Part shown: positions 22,167 to 33,239 of the stretch, piece by piece | Position numbering within the stretch: position 1 is the first letter of the stretch | How the letters are laid out: each line of letters opens with the position of its first letter | From: Gyrodactylus bullatarudis | Taxonomy: Eukaryota; Platyhelminthes; Monogenea; Gyrodactylidea; Gyrodactylidae | Length of the DNA: 64,000 nt | Assembly (NCBI GenBank): GCA_012064415.1 | Contig: SSNU01000108.1 | Location: forward strand, 9,662 to 73,661 | Direction of reading: 5' to 3' | Notes under the pieces: generated by a model | Database searches by the model: none | Told to the model about the DNA's origin: nothing | Seen by the model: only the letters and a program-made list of their open reading frames with translations | Position numbers and translations under genes: made by a program

Positions 22167-22259
22167 ATATGATCTCAACGATTTCTCAACTGACCAATGA
22201 TATCAAAAATCATTTTAACATATTTCTCGAGTGTTCTCTTTAGAAATTATGGTTCTCGT

Positions 22260-22481
22260 CTATATTAATTCTTCGAGCTGTTCATGAATTTTGGATCTTA
22301 GCCTTTGAAAGCGTTGATGTGACTCGAACCCAATATTTGCAGCCATATTCTGTTCATCTTTACGCCATTGTTTAAATATAGTCAATGAAACATGATGCTT
22401 TTTAGCAATTTCAATAAGAAAGAGGTCGCCACTTTCCATCTCATGAATAACTTGTAGTTTTAGGTCGTTATTGAAAGGCAT
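22260..22481 (-). pseudogene. Tigger transposase N-terminal HTH in E2
   Basis: A 73-residue minus-strand frame opening MPFNNDLKLQVIHEMESGD, then IEIAKKHHVSLTIFKQWRKD. It has the length and pattern of the CENP-B/psq-type helix-turn-helix that starts pogo transposases and binds the TIRs. The central part of the protein is missing downstream. Confidence 0.7.
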
Positions 22482-22662
22482 TGTGAGTAAAAGTGATGAG
22501 TTTTAAAAACCCATGCTGTTTCAGTAAACCTTTGTTACAGAGTAGGTATATTGACGCACGAATTTGTACCTATCACAGATATGTAAATAAAATATTGAAA
22601 ATATTACAATGTAGATTTCGAAGAGCAAACGTAGGTGAAAACTAATGAAACTAATGAAAACT

Positions 22663-22817
22663 AAAATATAAGTACATCTGATTGGCTCTCTTTTTGTGTT
22701 GGGGTACATCTGTATTTATCACATTGTCAATAGGGTAGAGGTTACTTTGATTGATATTTCCCACCCTGGGGTGGGATGCATTTCGATGACATACATGATA
22801 TATGGATATATAAATTT
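22663..22817. repeat. 155-bp identical copy of 21641-21795
   Basis: Positions 22663-22817 repeat 21641-21795 base for base (aaaatataagtacatctgat ... tggatatataaattt). The first copy lies inside the nested element and the second lies about 500 bp outside it, within E2. Identity at this length suggests recent duplication or gene conversion. Short reading frames over both copies are coincidental. Confidence 0.9.
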
Positions 22818-23769
22818 GACGCACGATTAGTTGAAATGAAAAATTTATTGAACAACACATATGTTCTGCTTTACAATTTTCATTTTCATATAAAAAAGTT
22901 GATAGAAATTAATCTTCTCACAAAATATGTATAATAATTTAATATTTATAACTCTATGTTTTTATACAAGAATAATAATAAAAATGCATCTTGTTAATAT
23001 GTTTTTTTTCTTTTTCTTTCTTTGGTTAATAAAGAGTTGGTACATATATGATAACTAGTATCAAAGCATTTGTAATTTACGGTCAGGCATTATACCTCAT
23101 GAAGATAAATAGTATTTTGTTACAATCTGTTCATTACTTTCTTTTCATTTATATTGTTTCTCTTCCTGAAACAATCACTTTATATCAGTCAATCGTTCAT
23201 TATGAATTACATTTAATCTACATGTCCCTTTCTTAAATTTGTTGATAATAATAATAACTCAGTTTGTTTTTTTATTTTATAAATATTTTCACAGGCTGAT
23301 GGTGAAGATTCCCACAGCAATAGGCAGCCTTTTATTCTGTGTATTTGATTTTTTTTGTAATTAATTATGGGCTGAAAAATATCATGAGGAGAGCAGTTTA
23401 TTATTATTTTTTTTTGTCTTTGCAATGGCTCTAGATACATGATAATTCAAGCTACTTTCTACAAATTAGTTTGTGACTGGTAAATTTTATCTTTTTAGTT
23501 CTAATGATCAGTGAAGACTTTGATATTCATGAAGAGTCAGTTGAGAAGAATAAAAAGGAATGAATATGAAAAATGATTAGCAAAACAATAAATATCTTCA
23601 CAAGACATATTTTGAGTAATTTAATGTTGATTTACTAAATATTTTGATACAAGTACATATATATATATTCGTCTTTAAAATATACTTTAATAAAAATCTG
23701 GTATTGTATATAAATTTAATAAAAATAACTTCTTTTCCTTTTTTTAGTTTATAAATCTGGTTTTAATTT

Positions 23770-24385
23770 CTTGAGAGAACTGTTCCAAGTTTTTTCTCTT
23801 CGAAGAGTTAGGTAGTTTATCAAAGTGTTTTTACATCGATTAAATATAGCTAGATTTTCTACATGTCATTCAATTCTGTAGCGTTCTCTAAGTCTAGAGA
23901 TTCTCTGGGGCCTCAGGGATTTTCTAATAAGACTTTTAATATCTCTTCGAATTCTGATAGATTCTGAGGGTTGACCAAGTTGTTTTCTGTACTGGACAGA
24001 TAGTTTATTTCGAAAAGTCTTAGCGACTTTCTGAAACTTCTTGAATCATTCAGTTTTTTCCGGGTTCTAACATCCTGAGCAGAATTCGACAACAGTTCGG
24101 GCCACCATTTTGTATAATAATACCATCTGGAAATGGGTTCCTCATCAATATTATTTGACTCTCTTATGGAATTGACACTTGCTTATCCGAATTTCTAACA
24201 TCTAGATGTGAGAAGACAATCTCCATCAAGTTAGAGTTCTTATGGATATAGTATTTACCAGTGACCACACTTTACTAGTAGGTTAATTGTCTAAAAACTG
24301 AAAACTATTTTCATATCATCAGCATATTTAAAAATCTTAGCTCCGTCAACATTGATTCGTTCGTGAGATGTTAAAAGTAAAGGGG
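23770..24385 (-). pseudogene. LINE family B, 3' fragment (B1)
   Basis: On the minus strand, KIFKYADDMKIVFSF (catalytic YADD) is readable near 24360-24300, and the C-terminal stretch with YRKQLGQPSESIRIRRDIKS lies near 23990-23930. It matches B2 at 36840-37925 and B3 at 51040-51310 in the C-terminal part. It is a decayed fragment inserted in element E2. Confidence 0.65.
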
Positions 24386-25037
24386 ATCTGAACTAGAGTA
24401 CCCCATCATATGTTGTGGGAAATGATTGTCTGTATGTTAATACTAAATTTTCACATTCTACACATATTAACTACTACATGAATGTGTGGATAAAGATGAG
24501 GTAGGGGCATCAATGCCCATATTAAAGTCTAAACTAGACATATTGTGAAAGAATGAATCATGACTTTTTGTCAGATTGAGGTTTACAGATTGAATTTTAA
24601 TTTCAAAATCGAAAATGAGCACGACAGAACTTTGACCACCTACGAATTCCTTGTAATGATCAAATGAGCACTGTAAATTTACGGGATGAATTAGTTTTTA
24701 TGAGTTTTCTAATGGTATGAGTTTTACTACAATATTCTATCAATTTTTTTATTTTATTATAATAAGTTATTTCTCGAAAAGAATTATCATATGATAGAGA
24801 AAAATGATATCTTTATATCTATTGAAATCAAATATAAGAAAAACTCGTTTCTTAAGCGTTTTTATGCAATATTGTAGAGAAGGATAAAAAATAACATCCA
24901 TGTTTCCCCATGAGCAATCCTCGATTCTGATTGGTCCTTTCAGCGAACCAATGATATTCGAGTGAAATTTGCCCTATATAAACGAGGTAGAGTTGGATAC
25001 TTATTTATTTCTTCTCACTTTACAGGACTTTCAACTG

Positions 25038-25514
25038 TATCAACTTAGCTTTTTCAAATTGAAGTTAAGTAAAAAGGAGAAAATAAACTTTTTATTTTAA
25101 TGAGAAATGTGCACATTATAAAGCTGATCTAATTTATCAAAAGTCTACTAGATAGCTTCGGAATTTAAGAATATATATTTTAGATTAGGCTTACCATTGA
25201 AACCAAGTTTAAGTATTTTACTCTTTTACCGATTCTCTTGATTTAAAGACTGTTAATTAAGAGCAAAATCATATTTTTTCATGAGAAAACCTTTTCAACG
25301 CATTATTTGTTATTGGAATCAAGGAAATTGCATTTATGATGCAAGATAGAGTTTCCCGTAAAATCTGTTCATATAGCTCATCAGTAAAACCACTACATTT
25401 CACAAGCTTTACTAAATATATTTTAGTATGAATATAACATGAATAGACCAAAAATATATCGAAAATTTTATCTCAGTTTCATGAACAAGGGTGGCCAATG
25501 AGTGCGCAACTGAC
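25038..25514. other. no recognised gene
   Basis: AT-rich stretch between the right end of E2 and a PLE terminal region. A 60-residue minus-strand frame (25269-25451) has no recognisable features. Confidence 0.4.
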
Positions 25515-25574
25515 TGTAAATTCTGAGGGTGCTGATTAATGGTCATGTTGGTGGTTAGAACGACGAAGTTATTT

Positions 25575-25617
25575 AGGTGAATAAAAGATCTTATCTTCGT
25601 CGGCTCTCTTCAGACCT
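25575..25617 (-). ncRNA. hammerhead ribozyme (type I), PLE copy
   Basis: On the minus strand: stem I aggt, core CTGAAGA, stem-loop II gagccgac, GAAG, stem-loop III ataagatcttttatt, cleavage C, stem I return acct. Base 15.1 is G, giving a G-U pair at the base of stem III. Stem I (aggt/acct) is a paired variant of gagt/actc in other copies. Confidence 0.7.
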
Positions 25618-26261
25618 TACACCGAATTAGAAGTTATATATACACAAGTTATAATACAAGAGCATAGAAGGATAGTCTTGACCAAAAGCGAATATTCATT
25701 TGTTTTGAACCAATAGGGTATCTAATTTGTATTACTGAAGAATGGGATTGGCATAGTCACTATTTGGGGGTTGTGAAGAATTTTTGAATTTTCTGAGTCC
25801 CCATTGCTTCTCTCTTCCCCTGTTTTCTCCTCGCTTTGGGTTGCTGTGGCGATGTCGAGGTATTTCGTTTCCGGGTAGGAGTAGGTGCTTGCGTTTCTGG
25901 TAGGGAAAATAATCTTTTCCAATCGTTAGAAGTTGCTGGGGTAGGGGCTTGTGTGACGTGACAAGAGTGTAGATTATCAACTAATGTTGAGGTGAGAGTT
26001 TCTGTTGCCAATAGTGGAATTGTTGGTCGTCTTATCATCAGAATGGGTAGAAGGTCCGGGTTTATCAAAATATGACACCAAAAGACACTTTCAACGCATA
26101 CTCAACTCCAATCACAGACATGACAACCACGTTGGCAACAGAAACTCTCACCTCAACATTAGTTGATAATCTACCCTCCACAGGCTGTCACGTCACACAA
26201 GCCCCTACCCTAGCAACTTCTTACGATCGGAAAAGATTCTTTTCCCTACCAGAAACGCCCG

Positions 26262-26300
26262 ACGAAGTGAGCCGACGAAAATAAAAGCTTTTATTCACCC
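26262..26300 (+). ncRNA. partial hammerhead remnant
   Basis: GAAA (26277-26280), a perfect stem-loop III (aataaaagcttttatt), cleavage C at 26296 and the return strand accc are present. The CUGANGA core is disrupted (cgaagtgagccgac), so this copy should not cleave. It mirrors the copy at 25575-25617. Confidence 0.5.
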
Positions 26301-26350
26301 AAATAACTTCGTCGTTCTAACCACCATTAGTCAGCACCCACAGAATATCT

Positions 26351-28890
26351 TCGAGGAAATTAAGCAATTAATTTCTCAAAATTACTGTGAATTCATGTTG
26401 TCAATAAATTCTAGGGTGTTAGGCTCGTATTTAGTAAAGCCGTTCTTCATTATCCACGATGCTTGATATAAGAACATGATTTTTCGAACTATTTTTAATA
26501 ACTCATCAGGCTGATTACAACCTCATCATCAGCAGCTATCTTACATGATCGAAAGATCCGTATAAGTTTCATAATTTTCCATCTCGAATTCATGAGCTGA
26601 AAATGATTTTCTTGTATTATTTTATATTCTGGTTTCTATTCTCCACCTATGATAGCAATTTATGTGAAAATTCTCAGATTGTTTAATAAAAATTGAAATA
26701 GGAATCTTTTCTACCCAAGTTTTAGGTCTCTCCTTTTCCCCTATAATGATATTATTATTTGAAATCTAGGAATTTTTCTTAATTTTATTAGAAAAATAAA
26801 ATTCTTTTGTATATTCATTTCGGATAAGAATCTAAACCATATCTATTTAATTTTACTAAATATTACAGGGGATGAGCTATTTTAAGATTCTAAATTAGTT
26901 AATATGAGATTCTTAATTTTATTCCAGGATAAAAGAAAACTAATGTAGCAAAAAATAATCTTCTATTAGGATTGAGGAAGAACTTGTCAATAAAAAAGCT
27001 CATAGTAACGTTTAGTAAATATCATAAGATAGATGCGATGTTTTATAATCTTTATTCGAAGGAAATAATAACTTTCGTTTAATAAAATACAAAATGGAGT
27101 ATTATCGATTATAGAAACTCAAAGGATGTTGTTCTTGAATGTGTTGCCGACCTAAATATGACTTACATCAAAGCAAACCAAGAATATCTCTATCAAATTT
27201 TCGTCAGAGAAAATATAAAATAAAAAAATGTATTAGCTCCAAGTATTTCTCTTAAGACAGTCTGCTTCCATAACGTGAAATATAACAAAAAGCCATATAG
27301 AATGCCTCAGATTGGCATCTCTTTTCCCTGTCTAGGTAAGAAGAATCTCGTCATCAATCATACTGTATAATTCAACAAAGTCCATTACAGCTAAAAAGTC
27401 CAAGGACAGAGCAGTCAGGTAGAGATCTTCTCTTAGTGTTCATATGCGAGAAAAATATTTCTTACTATGATTATGTCTTTTCTTCCTAGTCCAGATAGAC
27501 TGAGTTATTTGGAGGATACGATTAGGCAAGAAACGGTTCTGAGAGCCACTGCAGACAAAGTCTCATTTGCAAGCACCTCAGCAGTCAGACACTGATCGAG
27601 GATAATATTATCGATGGAAAGATATAGAAATATAAGAGTAAGTTTTCCTAAATATTTAAATATTCTTGTTTATAAAACTAAGCTATTGGGTAGTAAAAAT
27701 TCCTATTTCGATTTTTATTGGATGTTGAGAAACTCGAATATAATTAGTTTTTAAGGGAGGTATATAGAAAAAGCTTTGGAGTTCTAATTTATTGTCGGTC
27801 ATCATGTATTGAATTTTAATATTTTAATATGCATTATTTAATTACTCTTAATTAGTTATCCCGGTCATTATACATATGTGTATTGATTTTTTGTATAAGT
27901 TGAGACTCTAATTCGAATTTATTAATTCCTTATAATTCCTAGACTGGCTGCATTACTCGACTCGAATCTGTCAAAAATATGGACCAAGAAAGGATCAATA
28001 TATTAGAAAAAATGCTTACGCTTTTGATTAATATGAATGCAAATGACAGAAAACAATGGCTCTTTGAGAAATCGAATAGGATATTTTTAATGACGACATA
28101 TTTTGAATCGAGGGATCTTTACAAATTCGGAATTATAAACCCTCATTGGTTCCAGTGAGTCAATAAAATAATAATCTAAAATGAGATCTAGTTGTTTTAA
28201 TTCGAAATATATTTCTGTATAATTAATCATCATCAATAAATTTGAAATGTAGATAAATTTAGTTTCGAACATGATACAGATACAGCATTTGATTTCGATT
28301 TAAACCTTGCCGATGTACATATAGGCCCATTTTTTTATATGGTTCTAAATTTATAAGAAAGATTAGACGAGGCAAGCATATTTTATTTAGTGGTCGCAAA
28401 AACATGCCGTTCTCAAAATTATTCTAAATAACACTGTGTAACTATATTTAATTTCATCTCATTAACTCTGCTGAAATTTCGATATGTTTTTCAGTTTTTG
28501 CGCTGATCATCATGGTGTATTCCGTTTTTTTCAGCGGCTCTAAAGTTTAATCTTTTTAAAGATTCAACTTCTCTGAATAGATTCATTCATCTCCAGAAAT
28601 TGAGAATTCTCTTTTCAATGATATATAATTCAGAATATGGAGTTTGAAAATTACCAGAATGTTCATCCTTAAACATAGAATGTTTGGAAAAAACTAATTT
28701 ATCCTCTAATTTCATTGGCTTAAAGCTAAACTGGAACATCATTGGTCTGAAAGAAAAAATGAAAGGGGCAGAGTTATCACGAGGCGTTATTTATCCAGTC
28801 CACTGTATCTTAATTTTCCAAAGTTATAATTTAATTGTGATTGTAAATACTTAATAAAAATAAATTCTGATAACTGTATATATGTTGTAC
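26351..28890. other. 2.5 kb without recognised gene
   Basis: AT-rich sequence with no convincing coding region on either strand. Positions 28700-28800 resemble the terminal part of the inverted-repeat element at 61875-63551 (ttatttatccagtccactg against ttatctatccaattgactg), so a solo end of that family lies here. Confidence 0.5.
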
Positions 28891-28894
28891 CCAA

Positions 28895-29183
28895 TTCAGG
28901 AAGTTGCACTCTCTTCCTATTTTGTTCGACCAATTTAGGAAGATTATTTTTGGTATATGCTAATTTGACCTTTGCAATACATCAGTAGGCTTATTTTCTC
29001 TTTCTCTCTATCCGACCTCTTACTTTCATACACACATATTCAGAGAGAAGTAGAAAATGTGTTGACCATGTTTTTTGATGTATTGCAAAGTTCAAATTAG
29101 CATATCCCAAAAATAGTCTTCCTAAATTGGTCAACCAGAACAGAAAGAGAGTGAAATCTTCCAGAATTGTGCAACTTCCTGAA
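28895..29183. mobile_element. small foldback/MITE-like inverted repeat
   Basis: The ends ttcaggaagttgcac and gtgcaacttcctgaa are exact complements, and the arms pair over about 100 bp each with some indels (caatttaggaaga, tatgctaatttga, tttgcaatacatca). The spacer is about 90 bp. No target duplication is evident and no protein is encoded. Confidence 0.65.
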
Positions 29184-30322
29184 TCGCGCACAAAATATAT
29201 ATTATTTCATAGATTAAATCTAGATTATAACAGATTTTTCATTTTGCAAGTTTTACACATATAATTCATTGAAAATTCATTATTTGACTGTTAATTTTCG
29301 CAAGAGTTGTGCATTCTAACAACACGGATTGTATTAAACAGGAAGTTGACTCTATGTTTATGTTAAAGTGTGTTATGTAACTTGGTGTGTATATGTTGTG
29401 CCCATTTTGGTTAATCTGCATAAGCAGCAACCCTCTGCCGAATATGGTTAATTTAGACTTTGATTATCCATATTTGGCAATTTTTGCCGAATATCCATAA
29501 TAGGCAAGTGGTCTTGCCGAATATGGATAATTTGGGGGAGGTGGCTACTAGTATATTCCTTTATGATATACAGGTAAAAGCTCCGATTCGTTGATGCTAT
29601 GAATTATTTTTTGAATCGCATTTTGTTATATACCTTTTTGGAACCTCTGTTGAAGATAATCTTGTATTCTGATTGGTCTAATATGTATGATATATGAGTA
29701 TGTATGCCTAGGTTTATTGTATCCTGAAATAATGTACATGAAATAATGAAGTAATGATTTAGTAGAAAATACAATACATTATTAATGTTAAATTCGTCTA
29801 CTTGTGACACCTGAAAAGGAATAGAAAAACACGATTAAATTGAAAAAATGCATTAAAATGCCTGCAAGTCACCTTTAACTTCCCCCATGACCAGAGTCAT
29901 GTAATTCAGAAGTCTTGTTTTTATCATCCCTTGAAATTCATCTCTTGTTAAATAAACACAAATTAAGGGGGCCTATTTTTCATAGTAAATAACATCTATT
30001 TTCAGTGGACCAAAGGGGGCCGCAATAACAATATACATGAGAAAAGAAAATGCTTTTTTATCAGAACATTGTTTTTTCAAGATCTTTTTTCAAGCTAACT
30101 CCATGAAGGGGTTCGATAGATAAGCAGAAATTTCCACTAAAATGTAAATATTTTTAGGATGGGGAGGGAACAAGAAATGACACCAATGTGAATGTTATTC
30201 ACAACTCAATAAACATGTAAATGATCAATATATTGTACATTATCTAAAAATAGTTCTATTGACATAGTACGACTCTTATAGTCCAATCAAATTGCTCGAA
30301 CCTCTAATAAGTATCTTAACTC

Positions 30323-31226
30323 TTGATTCATTTTTCAATCATGAAATACACAAATGAACAAAAGCTAGCTATTGTTGAAGAGTTTGAAAACTCGATCCAT
30401 GGGGCAAAGTACTTTAGTACTCGATATAAAGTTACGATTTCAACAATAAAAAATTGGGTTAGGGTTGGTGTAATGCTGTTGGTGATAGAAGAAGACTTTG
30501 GGTTATTGGGAAATCTGACAATCCCAGATGTCTACGGAATAGGCTAGATCTGAGAAGACGGATCAAATATCAAAGAGACGCTAATAGATCGGCATGGATG
30601 ACAGAAACACTTATCACTGAGCACCTCAAGGCATGGGATCGGTCCCTTTCAAGAAAGAGACTGCTAAGCCAAAGAAAAATAATATTATTCCTTGATCAAT
30701 GTGCAGCCCATAGCACACATGTAAAATTACAGCCTCAACTACGCAACATTAAAGTATATTAATTTTTTTATCTATAATTCGAAATCAATGTCACTAACTT
30801 AAATTTTCACAGCTTGTATACCTACCCAAAAATTCAACTTCAGTGTTGCAACCAATTGATGCTGGCATAGTGAGGAAATTCAAGGCCCAGTATAACAGAA
30901 GCTTGAATGAAACTAGAAGAAGCATGATCGGGGACGTTCCAGATTTGACCCGGAACATGAATCTCGCGGATGCTCTCGAAAAGGCTTATGATATTTGGGA
31001 AAATTTCGGAACTGAAACAATAGTTAAATGTTGGGAACATACCAAACTCATCCCTACATATCGCAATCAAGACGAAGAAATGAGAAGAACATGTGGAGAA
31101 GAATTACGCCTGGCCAGAAATTATTTGATAAATGATAATAGAAATGGATCAGCAGCTCTGATAAATCGTCTAGAATTTACAAATCAGTTCATCGACAATG
31201 AAAATGATATCTTTGATTTTGATTAA
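30323..31226 (+). pseudogene. Tigger/pogo transposase of E1, with a 59-bp intron
   Basis: The start is set by MKYTNEQKLAIVEEFE at 30341, a psq-type HTH that continues to about residue 45. A deletion removes the CENP-B-type second DNA-binding domain and the first catalytic aspartate; the frame then stops at 30545. The DDE part resumes at about 30580 with SAWMTETLITEHLKAWDRSL and IILFLDQCAAHS (second catalytic aspartate). An intron follows (30754-30812, gt...ag), then VYLPKNSTSVLQPIDAGI and the C-terminal TIVKCWEHTKLIPTY, ending at 31226 in an acidic tail. Splicing at those sites gives NIK-LVYLP, the expected junction. It is inactive because of the N-terminal deletion. No host domestication is evident. 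Confidence 0.8.
30754..30812 (+). other. predicted spliceosomal intron in the E1 transposase
   Basis: 59 bp, beginning gtatattaat and ending aattttcacag, with a pyrimidine-rich 3' end. Removing it joins NIK to LVYLPKNSTS in frame, as required by the pogo family alignment. The relic at 10640-11190 retains the same intron position. Confidence 0.7.
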
Positions 31227-31878
31227 TAAAAAAGCATTTTCTTTTCTCAAGTATATTGTTATTGCGGCCCCCTTTGGTCCACTGAAAAAAGATGTTATTT
31301 ACTATGAAAAATAGGCCCCCTTAATTTGTGTTTATTTAACAAGAGATGAATTTCAAGGGATGATAAAAACAAGACTTCTGAATTACATGACTCTGGTCAT
31401 GGGGGAAGTTAAAGGTGACTTGCAGGCATTTTAATGCATTTTTTCAATTTAATCGTGTTTTTCTATTCCTTTTCAGGTGTCACAAGTAGACGAATTTAAC
31501 ATTAATAATGTATTGTATTTTCTACTAAATCATTACTTCATTATTTCATGTACATTATTTCAGGATACAATAAACCTAGGCATACATACTCATATATCAT
31601 ACATATTAGACCAATCAGAATACAAGATTATCTTCAACAGAGGTTCCAAAAAGGTATATAACAAAATGCGATTCAAAAAATAATTCATAGCATCAACGAA
31701 TCGGAGCTTTCACCTGTATCATATCTACCTTATAAAGGAGAAACTTAAAAAGGCTAGTCTCTCCATTCTTGTATACCAAGAGAATATGGGTGTATTACGT
31801 GTACTTGGTGCTTAATATATGACTGGAAATTTTCAATTCAGGAGTGGATAAGAAGATTTTTGTTTTCATTATTTCAAA

Positions 31879-32834
31879 ATGACACGTGAATTATTCTATA
31901 AGCCGTTAGACGAACTGACCAAAGGCGATAACAATCTTCTACTAACTCAGGAGAAATACAAATCTCTTCTTAAAAAGATCAAGTTTGCACATGACGGTGT
32001 TGGTCTATCGCCAGAACATTATTGTATAAGAGAAAAATACTCTTATATAGTAATTGATGGACAAGAGAAAATCATTTCTAATAGACAAACAGACAACCAG
32101 ATCATTTATATCGTCCGAAAAGAGGAACTTTATGATCGAATAGACGAATGTCATGAATCCTATGGTCACGGAGGTATAAAAATGACAAAGGCTAAGATAG
32201 ACACGCTCTACGAGAACATTACTTACCAGCAAATTGCAATTTTCATTTCATTTTGTAAAGTTTGCACCAAAAACATCTCTTTTAAAACCAAAGGAATCGT
32301 AGTCAAACCTATTTTATCCAATAACTTTAATCAAAGAGCTCAAGTCGATCTGATTGATTTTCAATCATCACCAGATGGTGAATATAAATTTCTAACGGTT
32401 TATCAAAACCATTTCACAAAATGTGTTCTACTTCGACCGCTCAAATCAAAAAGAGCATCAGAAGTTTTAGAGAAACTTGTAGAAATTTTCGATGATTTCG
32501 GTCCACCGTATATTTTGCAGTCAGACAATGGACGAGAATTCAAAAACTCTGAAATCGATTCTCTTAAAAAAATACGAAGGTTTAAAGATTGTCCACGGAC
32601 AGCCAAGGCATAGTCAATCACAAGGCTCGGTTGAAAGAGCTAACAGAGACGTTGAAGACATAATGCGAAAATGGCTCGAGGTAAATAACACAAAAGAGTG
32701 GGCTAAAGGTGCCCGAAAAGTCCAATTAATTAAAAATAGTCGGTATCACAGAACAATTAAATCATCTCCATACAAATGTCTTTTTGGAGTTGATTATCTT
32801 CAAAGAATTATGGACGTTCCTGGACCCAACTGCA
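31879..32834 (+). pseudogene. KRBA2-like retroviral-type integrase (H2C2 finger plus DDE core), frameshifted
   Basis: A standalone integrase of the type annotated as KRAB-A domain-containing protein 2-like in invertebrates, related to Ty3/gypsy and Ginger integrases. The start MTRELFYKPLDELTKGD fits the family N-terminus. The zinc-binding part is HESYGHGG with CKVC (about residues 93-131). The catalytic core shows D in AQVDLIDF (about 155), D in LQSDNGREF (about 215) and, after a +1 frameshift near 32565, E in SQGSVERANRDV. The frame closes early at 32611. Its 3' end is cut at about 32835 by a Penelope-like tail, giving a chimeric frame. It starts 160 bp after the right end of E1. Inactive. 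Confidence 0.8.
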
Positions 32835-32839
32835 ACTAC

Positions 32840-33130
32840 AGACATGGCAAAATTTGAAAACAACGATAAGTCAATTATAGTTGATAATCAGATTAAAAGC
32901 CAACCTTTAATTAGCGAGAAGACAAAAAGAAAAATTGGCTCAACATCGAGCGGAATAGTGGGCAACTAAAAATAATGTCTTTCGTTGAAAAGCAGAAGCA
33001 ATTATCAGATTGAAAGCAAATTCAATTTTGTAAAAATGCAACTTGTTTCCCTCCATTCATATCGAGTAACCAACCATCCAAATTGACTAATGGGCTCTAA
33101 TCAAAGTATTAGTATTTAAATCATTACCAG
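32840..33130 (+). pseudogene. Penelope-like C-terminal tail
   Basis: The plus-strand frame IIVDNQIKSQPLISEKTKRK (about 32876-32935) matches the tails at 50100 (STVVDYQIMSQPLIS) and, on the minus strand, 46080 and 19030. The segment is 5'-truncated into the integrase at about 32835 and leads into a hammerhead remnant at 33131-33175. It therefore represents a 5'-truncated PLE insertion. Confidence 0.7.
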
Positions 33131-33175
33131 AGTAGAGTTTCAAGAGACCCGGCGAAGTATAACGTTTATCACCTT
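33131..33175 (+). ncRNA. degenerate hammerhead ribozyme, PLE copy
   Basis: The sequence agtagagt-TTCAAGA-gacccggc-GAAG-tataacgtttat-C-acc is aligned with the other copies, but the core CUGANGA has become UUCAAGA. Cleavage is not expected. Confidence 0.6.
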
Positions 33176-33239
33176 AATATACGTCTGTCTTCTCTAAAAT
33201 TCAGAAGAAACCAATATAAATAATATTTTGAGGAAAATA

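Larger units (their letters stand above)
20567..25037 (-). mobile_element. long-TIR pogo/Tigger element E2, with nested insertions
   Basis: The tips read caggtgaaagtcctgtaaag at 20567 and its complement (ctttacaggactttcaactg) ending at 25037, each flanked by TA (20565-20566, 25038-25039). The inverted arms match over several hundred bases (20567-21010 against 24388-25037); the right arm carries about 200 extra bases near 24620-24830. Inside, on the minus strand, lie an N-terminal HTH (22481-22260) and the C-terminus (21380-21080) of a Tigger transposase. Insertions are a non-autonomous element (21523-22166) and a LINE piece (23770-24385). This explains the unusual 4.5-kb span. Confidence 0.8.
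25515..26350. repeat. inverted pair of Penelope-like 3' ends
   Basis: The left arm (minus-oriented) and right arm (plus-oriented) share the outer block ggttagaacgacgaagttat (25552-25571, complement at about 26302-26325), hammerhead-like sequence, and coding tails. The minus-strand frame 26068-25760 and the plus-strand frame 26072-26284 both encode ATETLTSTLVDNL and CHVTQAPT. The axis is near 26065-26070. The left arm is longer, with about 240 additional bases of coding tail (a basic stretch ending KIQKFF). Inverted terminal arrangements are a known feature of Penelope-like elements. Confidence 0.8.
29571..31716 (+). mobile_element. long-TIR pogo/Tigger element E1
   Basis: The left arm (29571-30060) and right arm (31228-31716) are near-identical inverted repeats of about 490 bp. 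The tips are caggtaaaagctccg and cggagctttcacctg, with TA on both sides (29569-29570, 31717-31718). A broken Tigger transposase lies between. The arms contain identical 68-residue frames (29604-29810 minus, 31477-31683 plus), which exist only because the arms are copies. Arms this long are rare for pogo elements, whose TIRs are normally tens of bases. Confidence 0.9.

Noticed and set aside
21632..22860. Repeated frames containing NASHPRVGNINQSNLYP
   Set aside because: They come from the duplicated 155-bp block; nothing supports translation.
29604..31683. Two identical 68-residue frames starting MSQVDEFNINNVLYF
   Set aside because: They lie in the two arms of the E1 TIR in mirror positions. 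Identity follows from the arms being copies; there is no family match and no sign of coding constraint.
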